Assembly: GCA_964424205.1 (NCBI GenBank)
Contig: CAYRIF010000043.1
Coordinates: 1 to 18,150, forward strand
DNA: 18,150 nt
Source: CAYRIF01 sp964424205
Lineage (GTDB): Bacteria; Bacteroidota; Bacteroidia; Cytophagales; Cyclobacteriaceae
Direction: 5' to 3'
Shown: positions 8,055 to 14,975 of the stretch, in pieces
How positions within the stretch are numbered: the first letter of the stretch is position 1
Layout of the letters: the number at the start of each line of letters is the position of its first letter
Position numbers and translations under genes: made by a program
Notes under the pieces: model-generated
Database searches by the model: none
The model's input: the letters and a program-made list of their open reading frames with translations, nothing else
Told to the model about the DNA's origin: nothing

Positions 8055-8261
8055 TTGAATATAGTAATTATAGCATTGAATCGATTTCCAGGAACAGATA
8101 GAGCTGATGATAGGGTAAGAGGTTATACATTCTACGAAATTCAACAAGCAATAAAAAAATCTCGCCAATTAGAACATACGCGAAATTATCTACGAGATAA
8201 CTACCACAATACAACCGAAGGGAATCTGGACTTGCTTTTTAATTTCTATTTACAATTTTGA
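8055..8261 (+). pseudogene. 3' remnant of a protease paralog, module copy 2
   Basis: A 68-codon open frame with no good start (first usable codon TTG directly after an in-frame stop). Its translation (VRGYTFYEIQQAIKKSR... EGNLDLLFNFY) lines up by eye with the last 45 residues of the upstream HExxH lipoprotein (STAEIFSCL... QVDNAFANYTDW) in the EI, helical and terminal Phe-x-x-Tyr positions. It is clearly similar to the next remnant at 8745-8918. It stops 2 bases before the ATG of the following lipoprotein, as the intact protease abuts its own lipoprotein. I read it as the surviving 3' end of a deleted protease copy. It could instead be a short expressed protein. Confidence 0.55.
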
Positions 8262-8263
8262 AT

Positions 8264-8731
8264 ATGAAGATTTCTATATACATACTATTTTTTACACTGT
8301 TTTTGGTTGGATGTACTTCTGACAACCAAGTGGGTGCTAGGTACTCTATCAAAAGAACTATAAAAAACGGCACCACCCATAAGGTTGAACTAAAAATATT
8401 TGTGGGAGATATTAAATTTGACACGCTTTTATCAGAAAACGCTTCCATTACTTTCACAGCTGATTGCGAAGTCATAGGAAGTGATATAGGTTGTAATAAT
8501 CCAAATTATCATATTGCTTTTGCGCAGGCGCATGAAGATTCTATACATATTATTTTTAACCATGAGAAAATCTTACGCTTTAATCGGGCTGAATCCCAGT
8601 CATGTTTAGAAAGGAATATTCTCCTTCCTGAATCACCCTGCGGATATATTGTGGAGGATAAAAAAGAAGGAATAAAAGTTTATACCTATTTAATATCTCA
8701 AGAAGATTATGATAATGCAGAACCAATCTAG
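8264..8731 (+). CDS. Small lipoprotein, module copy 2
   Basis: A 155-residue predicted lipoprotein. The ATG at 8264 gives MKISIYILFFTLFLVGC with lipobox LVGC; the frame extends upstream only to a TTG. The mature part contains YSIKRTIKNGTTHKVELKI, a DSIHIIFNHEKILRF strand region and the C-terminus YLISQEDYDNAEPI. All three line up with the lipoprotein at 8918-9397, so the two are paralogs; the copy at 7495 is a more distant relative. Four cysteines besides the lipid Cys could form disulfides. It sits 2 bases after a remnant protease frame. No known domain recognised. Confidence 0.8.
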   Translation: MKISIYILFFTLFLVGCTSDNQVGARYSIKRTIKNGTTHKVELKIFVGDIKFDTLLSENASITFTADCEVIGSDIGCNNPNYHIAFAQAHEDSIHIIFNHEKILRFNRAESQSCLERNILLPESPCGYIVEDKKEGIKVYTYLISQEDYDNAEPI

Positions 8732-8744
8732 GTAGTGATTTTAG

Positions 8745-8918
8745 GTGCGGCAGGACTATGCCACAAGCTGTATCTTTATTCTATCGGCCGTTGAAAAAAG
8801 TCGTAAATTAGAGCATGTTAGAGATTACTTGAGAAATCATTATAATAACCCCTCAGAAGGAAATTTAGATGCTCTTTTTGATTTTTACATTAGTGTGGAA
8901 CTTATTCGAAAAATATAA
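8745..8918 (+). pseudogene. 3' remnant of a protease paralog, module copy 3
   Basis: A 57-codon frame following an in-frame stop, with only a GTG available as start. From about 8787 it reads SAVEKSRKLEHVRDYLRNHY... EGNLDALFDFY, closely resembling the remnant at 8055-8261 and, more weakly, the C-terminus of the HExxH lipoprotein. It ends TAATG: its stop shares one base with the start of the next lipoprotein. This keeps the gene-boundary arrangement of the intact module while the rest of the protease is missing. A functional small protein cannot be excluded. Confidence 0.5.
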
Positions 8919-9397
8919 TGAAGAAGTTATTTATAATAGTATTATCATTAGTAGTAAGTGCTTGTGGTACTGGAGAACCAGGCGACCAGGCGTATGATGT
9001 AAAGCGTGTCGTTCAGAATAAAAGTGGATATGATGTGTATATCAAAAGCTATTATAATGAAAAGAATAATTTTAAAGTAAAAGAGTATTTGATAGAAAAT
9101 GGTCAAGAATATGTTGAAGAGGCTTTATTTATTTCAGAAGGAATAGGAGGTGGAATTCCGACCACAAATGAAATGGAATGGAAAGGCACAGTAGATTCAG
9201 TGATTGTTACTTTTGATACGCTGCGTTTTCAGAAGCACTGTGCCGAGGCTGAAGTAGGATGTGTAAAATACGAAAGAAGGATTATTCTTGATGAAATTGG
9301 AAGCTTAGTGAGCGGAGGGTATACTCAAAATCGATATGATTACAATTTTGTTTATATAATTACTCAAGAAGATTTTGATAATGCAGAACCAATATAA
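8918..9397 (+). CDS. Small lipoprotein, module copy 3
   Basis: A 159-residue predicted lipoprotein with MKKLFIIVLSLVVSAC (lipobox VSAC, Cys16). The mature part opens with YDVKRVVQNKSGYDVYIKSY, has DSVIVTFDTLRFQKH in the middle and ends YIITQEDFDNAEPI, each matching the paralog at 8264-8731. A glycine-rich loop (ISEGIGGGIPTT) and two further cysteines lie in the centre. The ATG overlaps the preceding remnant stop by one base (TAATG). The strong hairpin directly after its stop marks the end of the module run. Function unknown. Confidence 0.82.
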   Translation: MKKLFIIVLSLVVSACGTGEPGDQAYDVKRVVQNKSGYDVYIKSYYNEKNNFKVKEYLIENGQEYVEEALFISEGIGGGIPTTNEMEWKGTVDSVIVTFDTLRFQKHCAEAEVGCVKYERRIILDEIGSLVSGGYTQNRYDYNFVYIITQEDFDNAEPI

Positions 9398-9447
9398 ATA
9401 ATTTGAGTGTAGCCAGTTATAATTACTCTGGCTACACTCATATTATT
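9397..9447. terminator. Strong hairpin terminator after the lipoprotein modules
   Basis: A perfect 13-bp inverted repeat, TGAGTGTAGCCAG (9404-9416) and its complement (9428-9440), with an 11-base loop. After one mismatch the stem extends by six A/T pairs (9397-9402 with 9442-9447). It directly follows the stop of the third small lipoprotein. The AT-rich outer stem gives a U-rich 3' side, consistent with intrinsic termination. The remaining 50 bases to the next gene hold no exact promoter box. Confidence 0.75.
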
Positions 9448-9499
9448 AAGATAAATAATTCATACGATGTCCCTATAGGTCAAATTAAACAATGAAGAT

Positions 9500-10249
9500 A
9501 TGAAAAAATACATGTTATTAACGTTGATACTTTGTATTCAAGTAAGTGAATCAAAAGCCCAATGGAGAGAAGAGCTAAAAGTAAAAAAGTGGCGCTTTTC
9601 ATCTATTGCAGTAATGGCAAGTCCGCTTTTTCAGCAAAGACATGCTAACCTTTCTTATAAATCCTTAGAGAAACTTGTCAAAGATAAAAAACAACTTAGG
9701 TATGATATGAAGGAATTTAAGGAATTACATCAATTTGAAATGGAGGGAGAAACTGTGGGCGTATTTTTTAACTTTTCAAAGGATGTCAACCAAAACTTTA
9801 CGCAAGAATGGCAGGTAGGTATCAACGCCTATACCTATGCCGAAGTTTATGTTGATTATGAAAGGACTCAAATATCAAATGATGAATATATAGGATGGTG
9901 TTTGCTGCAAAATCGTTTTGATTTAGATGTAGCTCATTTCATTAAGTACAACCATAAAAGGTTCAGCGTCTTTGTCGGCGCTTCTGGAAGTTTGGGAGCA
10001 AGTTTTAATGACAAAGTGATGTTGTTTGATGCAGAACAAGATATAGAACCGAGTCAAGTCACCGCTGCACGATCAACAAGATTTGTCTATGGGCATCTTA
10101 TTTTTGGGTTAAACATTAACATATATAAACGACTCGCATTTGCTTATGAATTGAAAAGAGGTATTGGTGCACAAATAGGAGAAAATAATCGAATCACTTC
10201 TAAATCAGGGATGCTAGGGTTGCAGTATAGTTTTAATTCCAAACATTAA
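9500..10249 (+). CDS. Exported protein, probable outer-membrane beta-barrel
   Basis: A 249-residue protein with a classical SPI signal peptide (MKKYMLLTLILCIQVSESKA, likely cut before Gln21). The mature part has repeated alternating aromatic/polar strands (VGVFFNFSKDV, WQVGINAYTYAEVYVDYE, FSVFVGASGSLGASF, YGHLIFGLNINIYKRLAFAYELKRGIG). It ends in GLQYSFNSKH, with an aromatic residue near the C-terminus, as in small outer-membrane barrels. It follows the lipoprotein modules but lies beyond a strong terminator, so it is probably transcribed separately. Its 3' end faces sdaAA, with 21 bases between the stops. I do not recognise a named family. Confidence 0.72.
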   Translation: MKKYMLLTLILCIQVSESKAQWREELKVKKWRFSSIAVMASPLFQQRHANLSYKSLEKLVKDKKQLRYDMKEFKELHQFEMEGETVGVFFNFSKDVNQNFTQEWQVGINAYTYAEVYVDYERTQISNDEYIGWCLLQNRFDLDVAHFIKYNHKRFSVFVGASGSLGASFNDKVMLFDAEQDIEPSQVTAARSTRFVYGHLIFGLNINIYKRLAFAYELKRGIGAQIGENNRITSKSGMLGLQYSFNSKH

Positions 10250-10270
10250 AAATACCAAAAAAGATTACTG

Positions 10271-11173
10271 CTAGCGTGCTTTATCAGGTAATACCTCAAT
10301 ATCCTGAATCAATATTTTTTTGGCAATTTTTTGAGCGGTTGCCGTGGCAGCAAGTCCGCCCATGGCAGTTTCTTTATACCTGTTTTCCATGCTTTGCCCT
10401 ACCTCACCCATGGCTTCGATGCACTCATCTACAGGAATGACACCGCTTACATCTGAGAGCGCAATTTGTGCGGAGGAATTTGCAATAGCAGCGGCACTGG
10501 CATTTCTCACAACACAAGGCACTTCTACCAATCCTGCTACAGGATCACAAACCAATCCCAACATGCACTGAATGGTAATGCCAACAGCATTGAAAACTTG
10601 TGCAACATTTCCGCCCAAACAATAAACAATGGCACCCGAAGCCATAGCGGCGGCGCTGCCAGTTTCTGCTTGACATCCACCAACTGCTCCGGCAAGGGAT
10701 GCTTTTTCCTCAATGATGAGTGCGATGCCCGCAGCAACCAAAAGACCTTCCACTATTTTTTGATCCGATAAATTGTGTATTTCTTGAAGCGTAAATAATA
10801 CACCTGGCAAAATCCCAGAGGCACCTGCGGTGGGTGCTGCCACTACTTTGCCCATGCAGGCATTCACCTCTTTGGCGGCTAATGCACGTCCGATAAGTTT
10901 TTGGAATTCGGGGGATAAGACAGCAACCGAATGATTATAAACTTTCTTTCCGCCATTATTAATCATGCCTGACCTTGAAATAGTTTCTTCCTCTAACCCA
11001 GAGACAACGGCTTCTTTCATCACTGACCAGGCATGTTGTAAACCATCCCACAATTTTTTTTCGGTGCTTCCCTTTTGAGTGATCTCAAATTCTAAAACGC
11101 TTGCGTGAAGTGAAAGGTGATGCTGCTCGCAATGTTTTTTCCAACCATTAAATTCATTGAAAAGAAATGCCAT
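10271..11173 (-). CDS. sdaAA: L-serine dehydratase, iron-sulfur type, alpha subunit
   Basis: Deaminates L-serine to pyruvate and ammonia using a 4Fe-4S cluster. The 300 residues cover only the alpha (catalytic) domain; length and content match the two-subunit form (SdaAA) rather than the ~455-residue single-chain enzyme. Conserved parts: SRSG (about 66-69), APTAGASGILPGVL (113-126), and three cysteines that line up with the cluster ligands of the family, Cys167 in GGCQAETGSA, Cys209 in GLVCDPVAG and Cys220 in VEVPC. The beta subunit (sdaAB) is not in this window and must be elsewhere if the enzyme is active. The upstream region carries two hairpins. Confidence 0.92.
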   Translation of the reverse strand: MAFLFNEFNGWKKHCEQHHLSLHASVLEFEITQKGSTEKKLWDGLQHAWSVMKEAVVSGLEEETISRSGMINNGGKKVYNHSVAVLSPEFQKLIGRALAAKEVNACMGKVVAAPTAGASGILPGVLFTLQEIHNLSDQKIVEGLLVAAGIALIIEEKASLAGAVGGCQAETGSAAAMASGAIVYCLGGNVAQVFNAVGITIQCMLGLVCDPVAGLVEVPCVVRNASAAAIANSSAQIALSDVSGVIPVDECIEAMGEVGQSMENRYKETAMGGLAATATAQKIAKKILIQDIEVLPDKAR

Positions 11174-11238
11174 GTTACGTGTTTTTAGGTTTAAATTTCG
11201 GTTCGATTAATAATCATTCAAATTAAAGAGGAACCGTC

Positions 11239-11293
11239 ATTACGGAATTTTTCTTCCTAATTTTTTCTTTTGAGGAAGAAAAATATCCGTAAT
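11239..11293. repeat. Long imperfect hairpin between sdaAA and the glycosyltransferase
   Basis: The arms at 11239-11258 and 11273-11293 pair over 20 bp with a single bulged base (ATTACGGAATTTTTCTTCCT and near-perfect complement), with a 14-base loop. After an 8-base bulge a further 6 bp (AAAGAG 11225-11230 with CTCTTT 11294-11299) can pair. It lies in the spacer downstream of the glycosyltransferase and upstream of sdaAA, both minus strand. No T-run follows it on the minus strand; on the plus strand CTCTTTT follows. It may be a terminator, an mRNA-processing hairpin or a copy of an interspersed repeat. Confidence 0.6.
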
Positions 11294-11302
11294 CTCTTTT
11301 AG

Positions 11303-11335
11303 ATGCCATAAATTTAGGGTTTAATTTTACGGCAT
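11303..11335 (-). repeat. Second short hairpin in the same spacer
   Basis: ATGCCATAAA (11303-11312) pairs with TTTACGGCAT (11326-11335) over 10 positions with one mismatch. As minus-strand RNA that position becomes a G-U pair, so the hairpin fits better as RNA read from the glycosyltransferase side. It precedes the longer hairpin by 9 bases. Confidence 0.4.
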
Positions 11336-11393
11336 GACAAGCGTTTTGTAATTAAACTCAGGTTTTTAGTAAACTTACGAAGGACAAAGGAAC

Positions 11394-12193
11394 TTATTTC
11401 AAAAATGCCAATACATTTTCTACTTGAATTTCTTTCATGCATGCATGGTCGCCACGATGGCAAGGCTTGTTGCCGAAAACAGAACAAGGACGGCAGGCAA
11501 GTTTTTCACGAGGCACTTCAACGATGAATTTTTTATTTTTGCCTAGAGGGCCAAACCCAGCAAAGTGATGTGTTGCACCCCAAATCGAAACCACTTTTGT
11601 GCCTAGCAAGCCCGCTAAATGCATATTAAACGAGTCCATCGTTACCATCGCATCGAGCTGGGCAATGAGTGCCATTTCCCGTTCAAAGTTTAGCTTTCCT
11701 GCGGCTACCATGGTATTGTTATGGTCAGCAGCTAAATTTTCAAGCCTTTCCACTTCTGATTTTCCTCCGCCAAAAAGAAAAATAGTNNNNNNNNNNNNNN
11801 NNNNNNNNNNNNNNNNNNNNNNNNNNNNNNNNNNNNNNNNNNNNNNNNNNNNNNNNNNNNNNNNNNNNNNNNNNNNNNNNNNNNNNTCAGCGAGAACAAA
11901 AAACACAATGCCCACGTACGAAGCACACTATGCAGGTCTATGATATAATCGTATTTCCCAGTTTTCTTTAGAGTGTTAAATAGTTTTATAATTCCTAAAA
12001 AACCATTGTAGTCCGCTTTTAAATCAACACCGATAAAAGTAAAATTTGGCAGGTCTAAAAAAAGCGGCTTGAGGTTTTTATGACTTACAAAAGTGAGGTG
12101 AACCTCGGGGTTATTTTCTAGAACATTTTTAATCACCGGTTGCGCCAAGGCGACATCCCCCATTGCTGAAAAACGAAAAACAAGTATATTCAT
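11394..12193 (-). CDS. Glycosyltransferase family 9 (heptosyltransferase-like), interrupted by assembly gap
   Basis: Transfers a sugar, by family precedent an ADP-heptose, during lipopolysaccharide core synthesis on the inner face of the inner membrane. The N-terminal half (102 codons) has MNILVFRFSAMGDVALAQPV, the family-9 nucleotide-fold opening, and YDYIIDLHSVLRTW. The C-terminal 130 residues have TIFLFGGGKSEVERL, VTMDSFNMHLAGLLGTKVVSIWGAT (the donor-binding region) and a Cys-rich tail (CRPCSVFGNKPC, then HACM). Between them lie 100 Ns. The two parts are in different frames across the Ns, because the gap length is a placeholder; roughly 100-115 residues appear to be missing. The start lies 12 bases after the DUF4254 stop, and this pairing is common in Bacteroidota. 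Confidence 0.88.
11787..11886. other. Assembly gap, 100 Ns
   Basis: A run of exactly 100 undetermined bases inside the glycosyltransferase gene. The round number indicates a scaffold gap of unknown true size; reading-frame continuity needs a true length of 2 modulo 3, which 100 is not. Confidence 0.98.
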
Positions 12194-12205
12194 TGGTTGA
12201 ATGAT

Positions 12206-12829
12206 TTACTGGTTTCTAGTTTCTGGTTTTTTATTTCCGTAAAGTACTGGATTGGTAGCTGGGTCATTGTAAAGTTTCATTTGTCTATAAACTTTCATCA
12301 ACCTTTTTCCCGATTTAATATCCGCAATCAAATCATCAAAACTTTGGGATAAATCGGTGCGCTGCTCCAGCAAAACATCTAATTTCTGTTGTTGTTTGGC
12401 TTTGTGAGACTCGTCCACATCTTTTCTGTCCACTTGCTCTTGCATGTGATAAATCTTTAGTGCCAAAATTGACAACCTGTCCACCACCCACGCAGGGCTT
12501 TCGGTATTCAGCTGTGCATTTGGTTGGCTTTCAGCACTCTTGAATTCCGCTAAAAACCAATCATCGATTTGCTCTACAATATCAGTACGATGTTGATTGG
12601 ATTTGTCGATAAGCCTTTTTAAATCCATGCCATCTTGCGGCTTGATGTCTGGATCTCGTATCAAATCCTCATAATGCCATTGCACCGTATCAATCCAATT
12701 TTTCAGGTAGATTAAATGCTCCTTGCTATCAGCAGGGTACGGATTATTTATCGGTTGCTCAACACTATCATATTGATGATAATCTGTAATGCTTTTTTCA
12801 AATATTTGATTACATAATTCAGCGTTCAT
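12206..12829 (-). CDS. DUF4254 family protein
   Basis: A 207-residue soluble, largely helical protein of the DUF4254 type, recognised from LKNWIDTVQWHYEDLIRDPDI (about 43-63, quoted here in part) and the helical repeat-like tail ALKIYHMQEQVDRKDVDESH. No signal peptide or membrane segment is seen. The family has no established biochemical role, but it typically neighbours family-9 glycosyltransferases; here the glycosyltransferase starts 12 bases after its stop. That suggests a part in envelope polysaccharide or LPS assembly. The last six residues (PETRNQ) look like a recent extension into a short repeated TTTCTRG sequence. The nested palindrome at 12874-13038 lies just upstream. Confidence 0.82.
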   Translation of the reverse strand: MNAELCNQIFEKSITDYHQYDSVEQPINNPYPADSKEHLIYLKNWIDTVQWHYEDLIRDPDIKPQDGMDLKRLIDKSNQHRTDIVEQIDDWFLAEFKSAESQPNAQLNTESPAWVVDRLSILALKIYHMQEQVDRKDVDESHKAKQQQKLDVLLEQRTDLSQSFDDLIADIKSGKRLMKVYRQMKLYNDPATNPVLYGNKKPETRNQ

Positions 12830-12873
12830 AATGTTTTTGTTTATTTTTTTAATTTCTAACCTTTACTCCTCCA

Positions 12874-13038
12874 TCAGCGTCTCCTGAAAGGGGCTCTGAA
12901 TGTATTAGCTCAGAGTCCTCGCCAATGATGGCAGTTGGGCAGGCTCTACGAGAGACTCGCTCTCCCATCAGAGTCTCTCCCAAAGGAGGACTCTGCATGT
13001 CTTTTTAAATACTCAGAGTCCCTTTCAGGAGACGCTGA
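12874..13038. repeat. Nested palindromic element, 165 bp
   Basis: The outer arms, 12874-12899 and 13013-13038, are 26-bp inverted repeats with one mismatch (TCAGCGTCTCCTGAAAGGG...). Inside are CAGAGTCCTC (12911-12920) with its exact complement at 12986-12995, and GAGAGACTC (12950-12958) with its exact complement at 12971-12979. All three pairs nest, so one strand can fold into a single long interrupted hairpin. The word CAGAGTC or its complement recurs throughout, and the element is visibly richer in G+C than its flanks. It fills most of the 249-base gap between the aminotransferase and DUF4254 genes and contains no ORF. It resembles a small non-autonomous mobile repeat (MITE/REP-like). Confidence 0.7.
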
Positions 13039-13078
13039 GTGAGTGGTGAAAGCGAGTAGTGAAAAATTAGCGTTCATA

Positions 13079-14278
13079 TCATTTCAGTTTAGCCAATGTT
13101 TCTTTAATTCTTTTCAATGCCTCTTTTAGGTTTTCCTCTGATGCCGCATACGAGATGCGCACACAATCAGGGTCACCAAAAGCACTACCTGTTACCAGAG
13201 AAACCCTGGCATTGTCCAGTAAATATAAGCATAATTCATCAGCATTGTTGATGGTTTGCGTGCCATCTGATTTCCCAAAGTAGTAGCTCACGTCAGGAAA
13301 AAAGTAGAATGCGCCTTTAGGTAAGTTTACTTTTACACCTGGTATGTCTTTTAATAATTCGTACACCATGGCTCTTCTTTTCAGATAGGCCTCCTTCATG
13401 GCATAGGTAGGTGCTAGGTCTTCGGTCAGGGCGGTTAATGCTGCTCTTTGTGCGATGGAACAATTGGCAGAGGTAATTTGCCCCTGCATTTTGGTGCAAC
13501 CTTTGGCGATCCATTCTGGTGCGGCGATATAGCCTACACGCCATCCAGTCATGGCAAACCCTTTTGCAAAACCGTTGATGGTGATGACCCTGTCTTTCAT
13601 GCCATCGATGGCAGCCAGACTTGCATGCTGATCGGTATAGTTGATGTGTTCATATATCTCATCAGCCAAAACATAAATATTTGGATGGTCTTTTAGCACG
13701 GCTGCCATTGCTTCAAAGTCCGTCTTGGAAAACACCGCTCCAGTTGGGTTACAGGGCGAAGAAAAGATAACCGCTTTTGTTTTATCCGTGATGGCTGCTT
13801 TTAATTGCTCCGCAGTGGCTTTAAAATCATCTTCGATTCCTCCTTTGATGAAAACTGATTTCCCTTCTGCTAGTTGGATTAAGGCGGTATAGCTTACCCA
13901 AAACGGTGAATACACAATTACTTCATCGCCCGGATTTAGCAAGGCAAAAAACACATTGGCGATGGATTGCTTGGCGCCGTTGGAGACCACAATATTAGTT
14001 GGCTTATAACTGATGTGATTTTCTTTTTCTAATTTATCGCAAATTGCCTGACGTAAATCCAAATAACCTGGCACTGGCGGGTACGAAAAATACTTCCCTT
14101 CATCGATGGCCTTTTTTGCGCCTTCTTGAATATGTTTTGGCGTTGGAAAATCCGGCTCCCCCAAACTTAGGCTGATAATGTCAATGCCATTGGCTTTGTA
14201 TTCCCTGGCTTTGGCAGCCATGGCAAGTGTTGCTGATTCAGCAAGAGAAGAAATTCTATTGGATAACTTTTGACTCAT
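13079..14278 (-). CDS. Class I PLP aminotransferase, aspartate aminotransferase-like
   Basis: Cytoplasmic fold-type I transaminase of 399 residues, closest in pattern to bacterial aspartate aminotransferases of subgroup Ib (aspB/aspC-like), which interconvert aspartate/2-oxoglutarate and oxaloacetate/glutamate. Seen: LSLGEPDFPTP (37-47), the substrate/cofactor loop NPTG (177-180), D206-x-x-Y209 in LADEIYE which contact the PLP ring, Lys239 in GFAKGFAMTGWRVGY as the Schiff-base lysine, and a conserved Arg near the C-terminus (DCVRISYA) that binds the substrate carboxylate. Exact substrate preference (aspartate, or prephenate as in some relatives) cannot be decided here. A -7 box lies 37 bases upstream. 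Confidence 0.92.
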   Translation of the reverse strand: MSQKLSNRISSLAESATLAMAAKAREYKANGIDIISLSLGEPDFPTPKHIQEGAKKAIDEGKYFSYPPVPGYLDLRQAICDKLEKENHISYKPTNIVVSNGAKQSIANVFFALLNPGDEVIVYSPFWVSYTALIQLAEGKSVFIKGGIEDDFKATAEQLKAAITDKTKAVIFSSPCNPTGAVFSKTDFEAMAAVLKDHPNIYVLADEIYEHINYTDQHASLAAIDGMKDRVITINGFAKGFAMTGWRVGYIAAPEWIAKGCTKMQGQITSANCSIAQRAALTALTEDLAPTYAMKEAYLKRRAMVYELLKDIPGVKVNLPKGAFYFFPDVSYYFGKSDGTQTINNADELCLYLLDNARVSLVTGSAFGDPDCVRISYAASEENLKEALKRIKETLAKLK

Positions 14279-14311
14279 TAGATGAATAATTTAAGGCATG
14301 AAAATATTGAA

Positions 14312-14334
14312 ATTCAAAAGTATAGATTTTGAAT
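14312..14334 (-). promoter_or_regulatory. -7 box and small inverted repeat upstream of the aminotransferase
   Basis: The minus strand reads TACTTTTG (14322-14315), an exact TAnnTTTG box. It overlaps an 8-bp inverted repeat, ATTCAAAA (14312-14319) with TTTTGAAT (14327-14334), which could be an operator. No TTG -33 element was seen at the normal spacing. Confidence 0.4.
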
Positions 14335-14358
14335 ATGACTTGCTAGTTTTTTGTGGGT

Positions 14359-14967
14359 TTAATCCTTCCCATAATCCACCCGACTCAAAATACTCCTTCC
14401 CAAAGTAATTTCGTCTGTGTATTCTAGTTCCCCACCTATGGGCACGCCCCTAGCGATGGTACTAATTTTAATGTTGTTGCCTTTTAATTTTTTGGTGATG
14501 TAAAATGAGGTGGTATCTCCTTCCATGGTGGGGCTGAGTGCAAGGATAATTTCTGAGATATTGTTGTTGCTCACCCGCTGAACCAATGATTCAATTTTCA
14601 AATCATCAGGGCCGATACCGTCGATAGGAGAAATGATGCCTCCCAAAATATGATAAACGCCATTGTATTGTGCGGTATTTTCAACTGCCATCAAATCGGG
14701 CAGGTTCTCTACCACACAAATAATGGATTGGTCTCTGCGGTGACTGGTGCAGATAGTACATATTTCTTTATCCGAAATATTATGACAGGTTTGGCAATAT
14801 TGAATTTCTGTTCTTAGTTTGGTTAGCGCCTCGGACAAAGCCAAGGTTTCCACTTCTTCTCTTTTTAGTAAATGCAATACCAACCTCAGTGCTGTCTTCT
14901 TGCCAATTCCCGGTAATTTTGAGATTTGATTAACAGCATCTTCAATAAGTTTAGAGGAAAATTGCAT
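14359..14967 (-). CDS. recR: Recombination mediator RecR
   Basis: RecR acts with RecO (and RecF) to load RecA on SSB-coated single-stranded DNA during gap repair. The 202 residues match the family's normal length. In order: the helix-hairpin-helix region (ISKLPGIGKKTALRLVLHLL, about 15-34), a C4 zinc finger with Cys58, Cys61, Cys70 and Cys73, and a Toprim domain (IICVVENLPDLMAVE, then YHILGGIISPIDGIGPDDL). The start lies 8 bases after the clpS stop, so the two are probably cotranscribed from the promoter upstream of clpS. Confidence 0.96.
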   Translation of the reverse strand: MQFSSKLIEDAVNQISKLPGIGKKTALRLVLHLLKREEVETLALSEALTKLRTEIQYCQTCHNISDKEICTICTSHRRDQSIICVVENLPDLMAVENTAQYNGVYHILGGIISPIDGIGPDDLKIESLVQRVSNNNISEIILALSPTMEGDTTSFYITKKLKGNNIKISTIARGVPIGGELEYTDEITLGRSILSRVDYGKD

Positions 14968-14975
14968 GGTCGGAA

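Larger units (their letters stand above)
8130..9397 (+). repeat. Tandem paralogous module: remnant plus lipoprotein, two copies
   Basis: Two consecutive units, about 8130-8731 and 8787-9397, each consist of a short C-terminal protease-like remnant followed immediately by a ~155-residue lipoprotein. The remnants share KSRxLEHxRxYLRxxYxN and EGNLDxLFxFY; the lipoproteins share YxxKRxxxN near the N-terminus, DSxxxxF in the middle and QEDxDNAEPI at the end. Identity is at protein level; the DNA has diverged, so the duplication is old. Confidence 0.7.

Noticed and set aside
8051..8101. ATG at 8051 as a start for the remnant before the second lipoprotein
   Set aside because: This ATG is in another frame and stops after 16 codons; the protease-like translation is in the frame beginning at 8055 (TTG).
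12874..13038. CRISPR-like or direct-repeat array
   Set aside because: The repeated words occur as inverted, nested pairs without regular spacers; they form a palindrome, not an array.
13448..13696. Plus-strand 82-codon ORF inside the aminotransferase
   Set aside because: Lies wholly antisense to a well-supported enzyme gene and shows no recognisable domain.
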